Source: Saccoglossus kowalevskii
Lineage: Eukaryota; Hemichordata; Enteropneusta; Harrimaniidae
Direction: 5' to 3'
Length of the DNA stretch: 44,178 nucleotides
NCBI RefSeq assembly: GCF_000003605.2
Contig: NW_003153767.1
Span: forward strand, 15,329-59,506
The notes under the pieces are model-generated. The model was not told the DNA's origin. It made no database searches and saw only the letters and a list, made by a program, of their open reading frames with translations. Position numbers and translations under genes: made by a program. Of the stretch, positions 43,974-44,178 are shown one piece after another; position 1 is the stretch's first letter; each line of letters starts with the position of its first letter.

Positions 43974-44178
43974 GTGAGATTTTGTGGAATTATGAAGTGT
44001 TCAGTTTATCATTTCAAGCACATTGCTGTAACTTTCACTAGCATTTTATTAACTACACGGCATCATTCTATGCATTATTGGGTTCTCATTGTGGTGATGG
44101 GTTTAGTCTGATGGTGGTGGGTGTGAGAGGTGTATTGGTACATGTATGGGTGTCATTGGGGGTTAGTGTGATCGTGGT
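43974..44178 (+). other. PTK2: start of next FAK intron
   Basis: Begins GTGAGATT. The last 100 bp are rich in GGTG/GTG motifs (TGATGGTGGTGGGTGTGAG and similar), possibly the beginning of another minisatellite cut by the window edge. Confidence 0.6.

Noticed and set aside
1..44178. tRNA, rRNA and other classical RNA genes, and retroelement or transposase coding regions
   Set aside because: I looked for tRNA box B-like strings and for reverse transcriptase or transposase motifs in the translated frames and saw none that hold up. A covariance-model scan would be needed to exclude small RNAs.

Overview
The window is AT-rich animal nuclear DNA. It has spliced genes with GT-AG introns, many short terminal-inverted-repeat elements, minisatellites and one run of Ns (an assembly gap). 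Two genes are identifiable. The first is an intronless coding region for a class II PAQR (membrane progestin receptor-like) seven/eight-helix protein on the minus strand at 2258-3241. The second is the 5' part of a focal adhesion kinase gene (PTK2/FAK) on the plus strand. Nine of its coding exons, covering almost the whole FERM domain, lie between 33295 and 43973; the kinase and FAT parts lie beyond the right edge. Both proteins are well conserved. The density of short TIR elements and the extreme abundance of TACATGTA suggest a marine invertebrate. My guess is a lophotrochozoan such as a mollusc, but I cannot prove this from the sequence.

Layout. 1-456 is a 33-bp minisatellite. 783-1020 holds a small CpG-containing ORF on the minus strand that could be an exon of an unidentified gene. 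Around 1957-2031, downstream of the PAQR gene, are two perfect CTCF-type consensus sites. 2258-3241 is the PAQR coding region, with a probable 5' UTR splice acceptor near 3380. CpG-richer DNA at 4440-4935 and 5330-5760 is the best candidate promoter area, with ZNF143-, YY1- and ETS-like sites. From about 8.8 kb to 33.2 kb there is no recognisable coding sequence. If FAK has upstream non-coding exons, this is its long 5' intron. It is filled with MITE-like elements, a large 17/18-bp minisatellite interrupted by the N gap (14596-15390), and an identical 114-bp sequence at two sites 7.2 kb apart. From 33258 onward FAK exons alternate with introns that carry further elements, including a TIR element with a minisatellite core (37053-37692) and a hAT-like element with 8-bp target duplications (43266-43645).

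How it fits together. The PAQR gene and FAK point away from each other and need not be functionally related. FAK's FERM domain binds membrane phosphoinositides and receptor tails and clamps the kinase domain. The basic patch is kept here, while three residues at or beside the human autoinhibitory contact surface differ. A short upstream ORF overlaps the FAK start codon. The strongest unexplained signals are the identical 114-bp pair (one copy inserted precisely inside a MITE), the family of TA-flanked TACTGTA-ended elements, the CTCF-like sites, and the sharp compartmentalisation of TACATGTA, which is absent before about 9.4 kb and occurs about 32 times after it.
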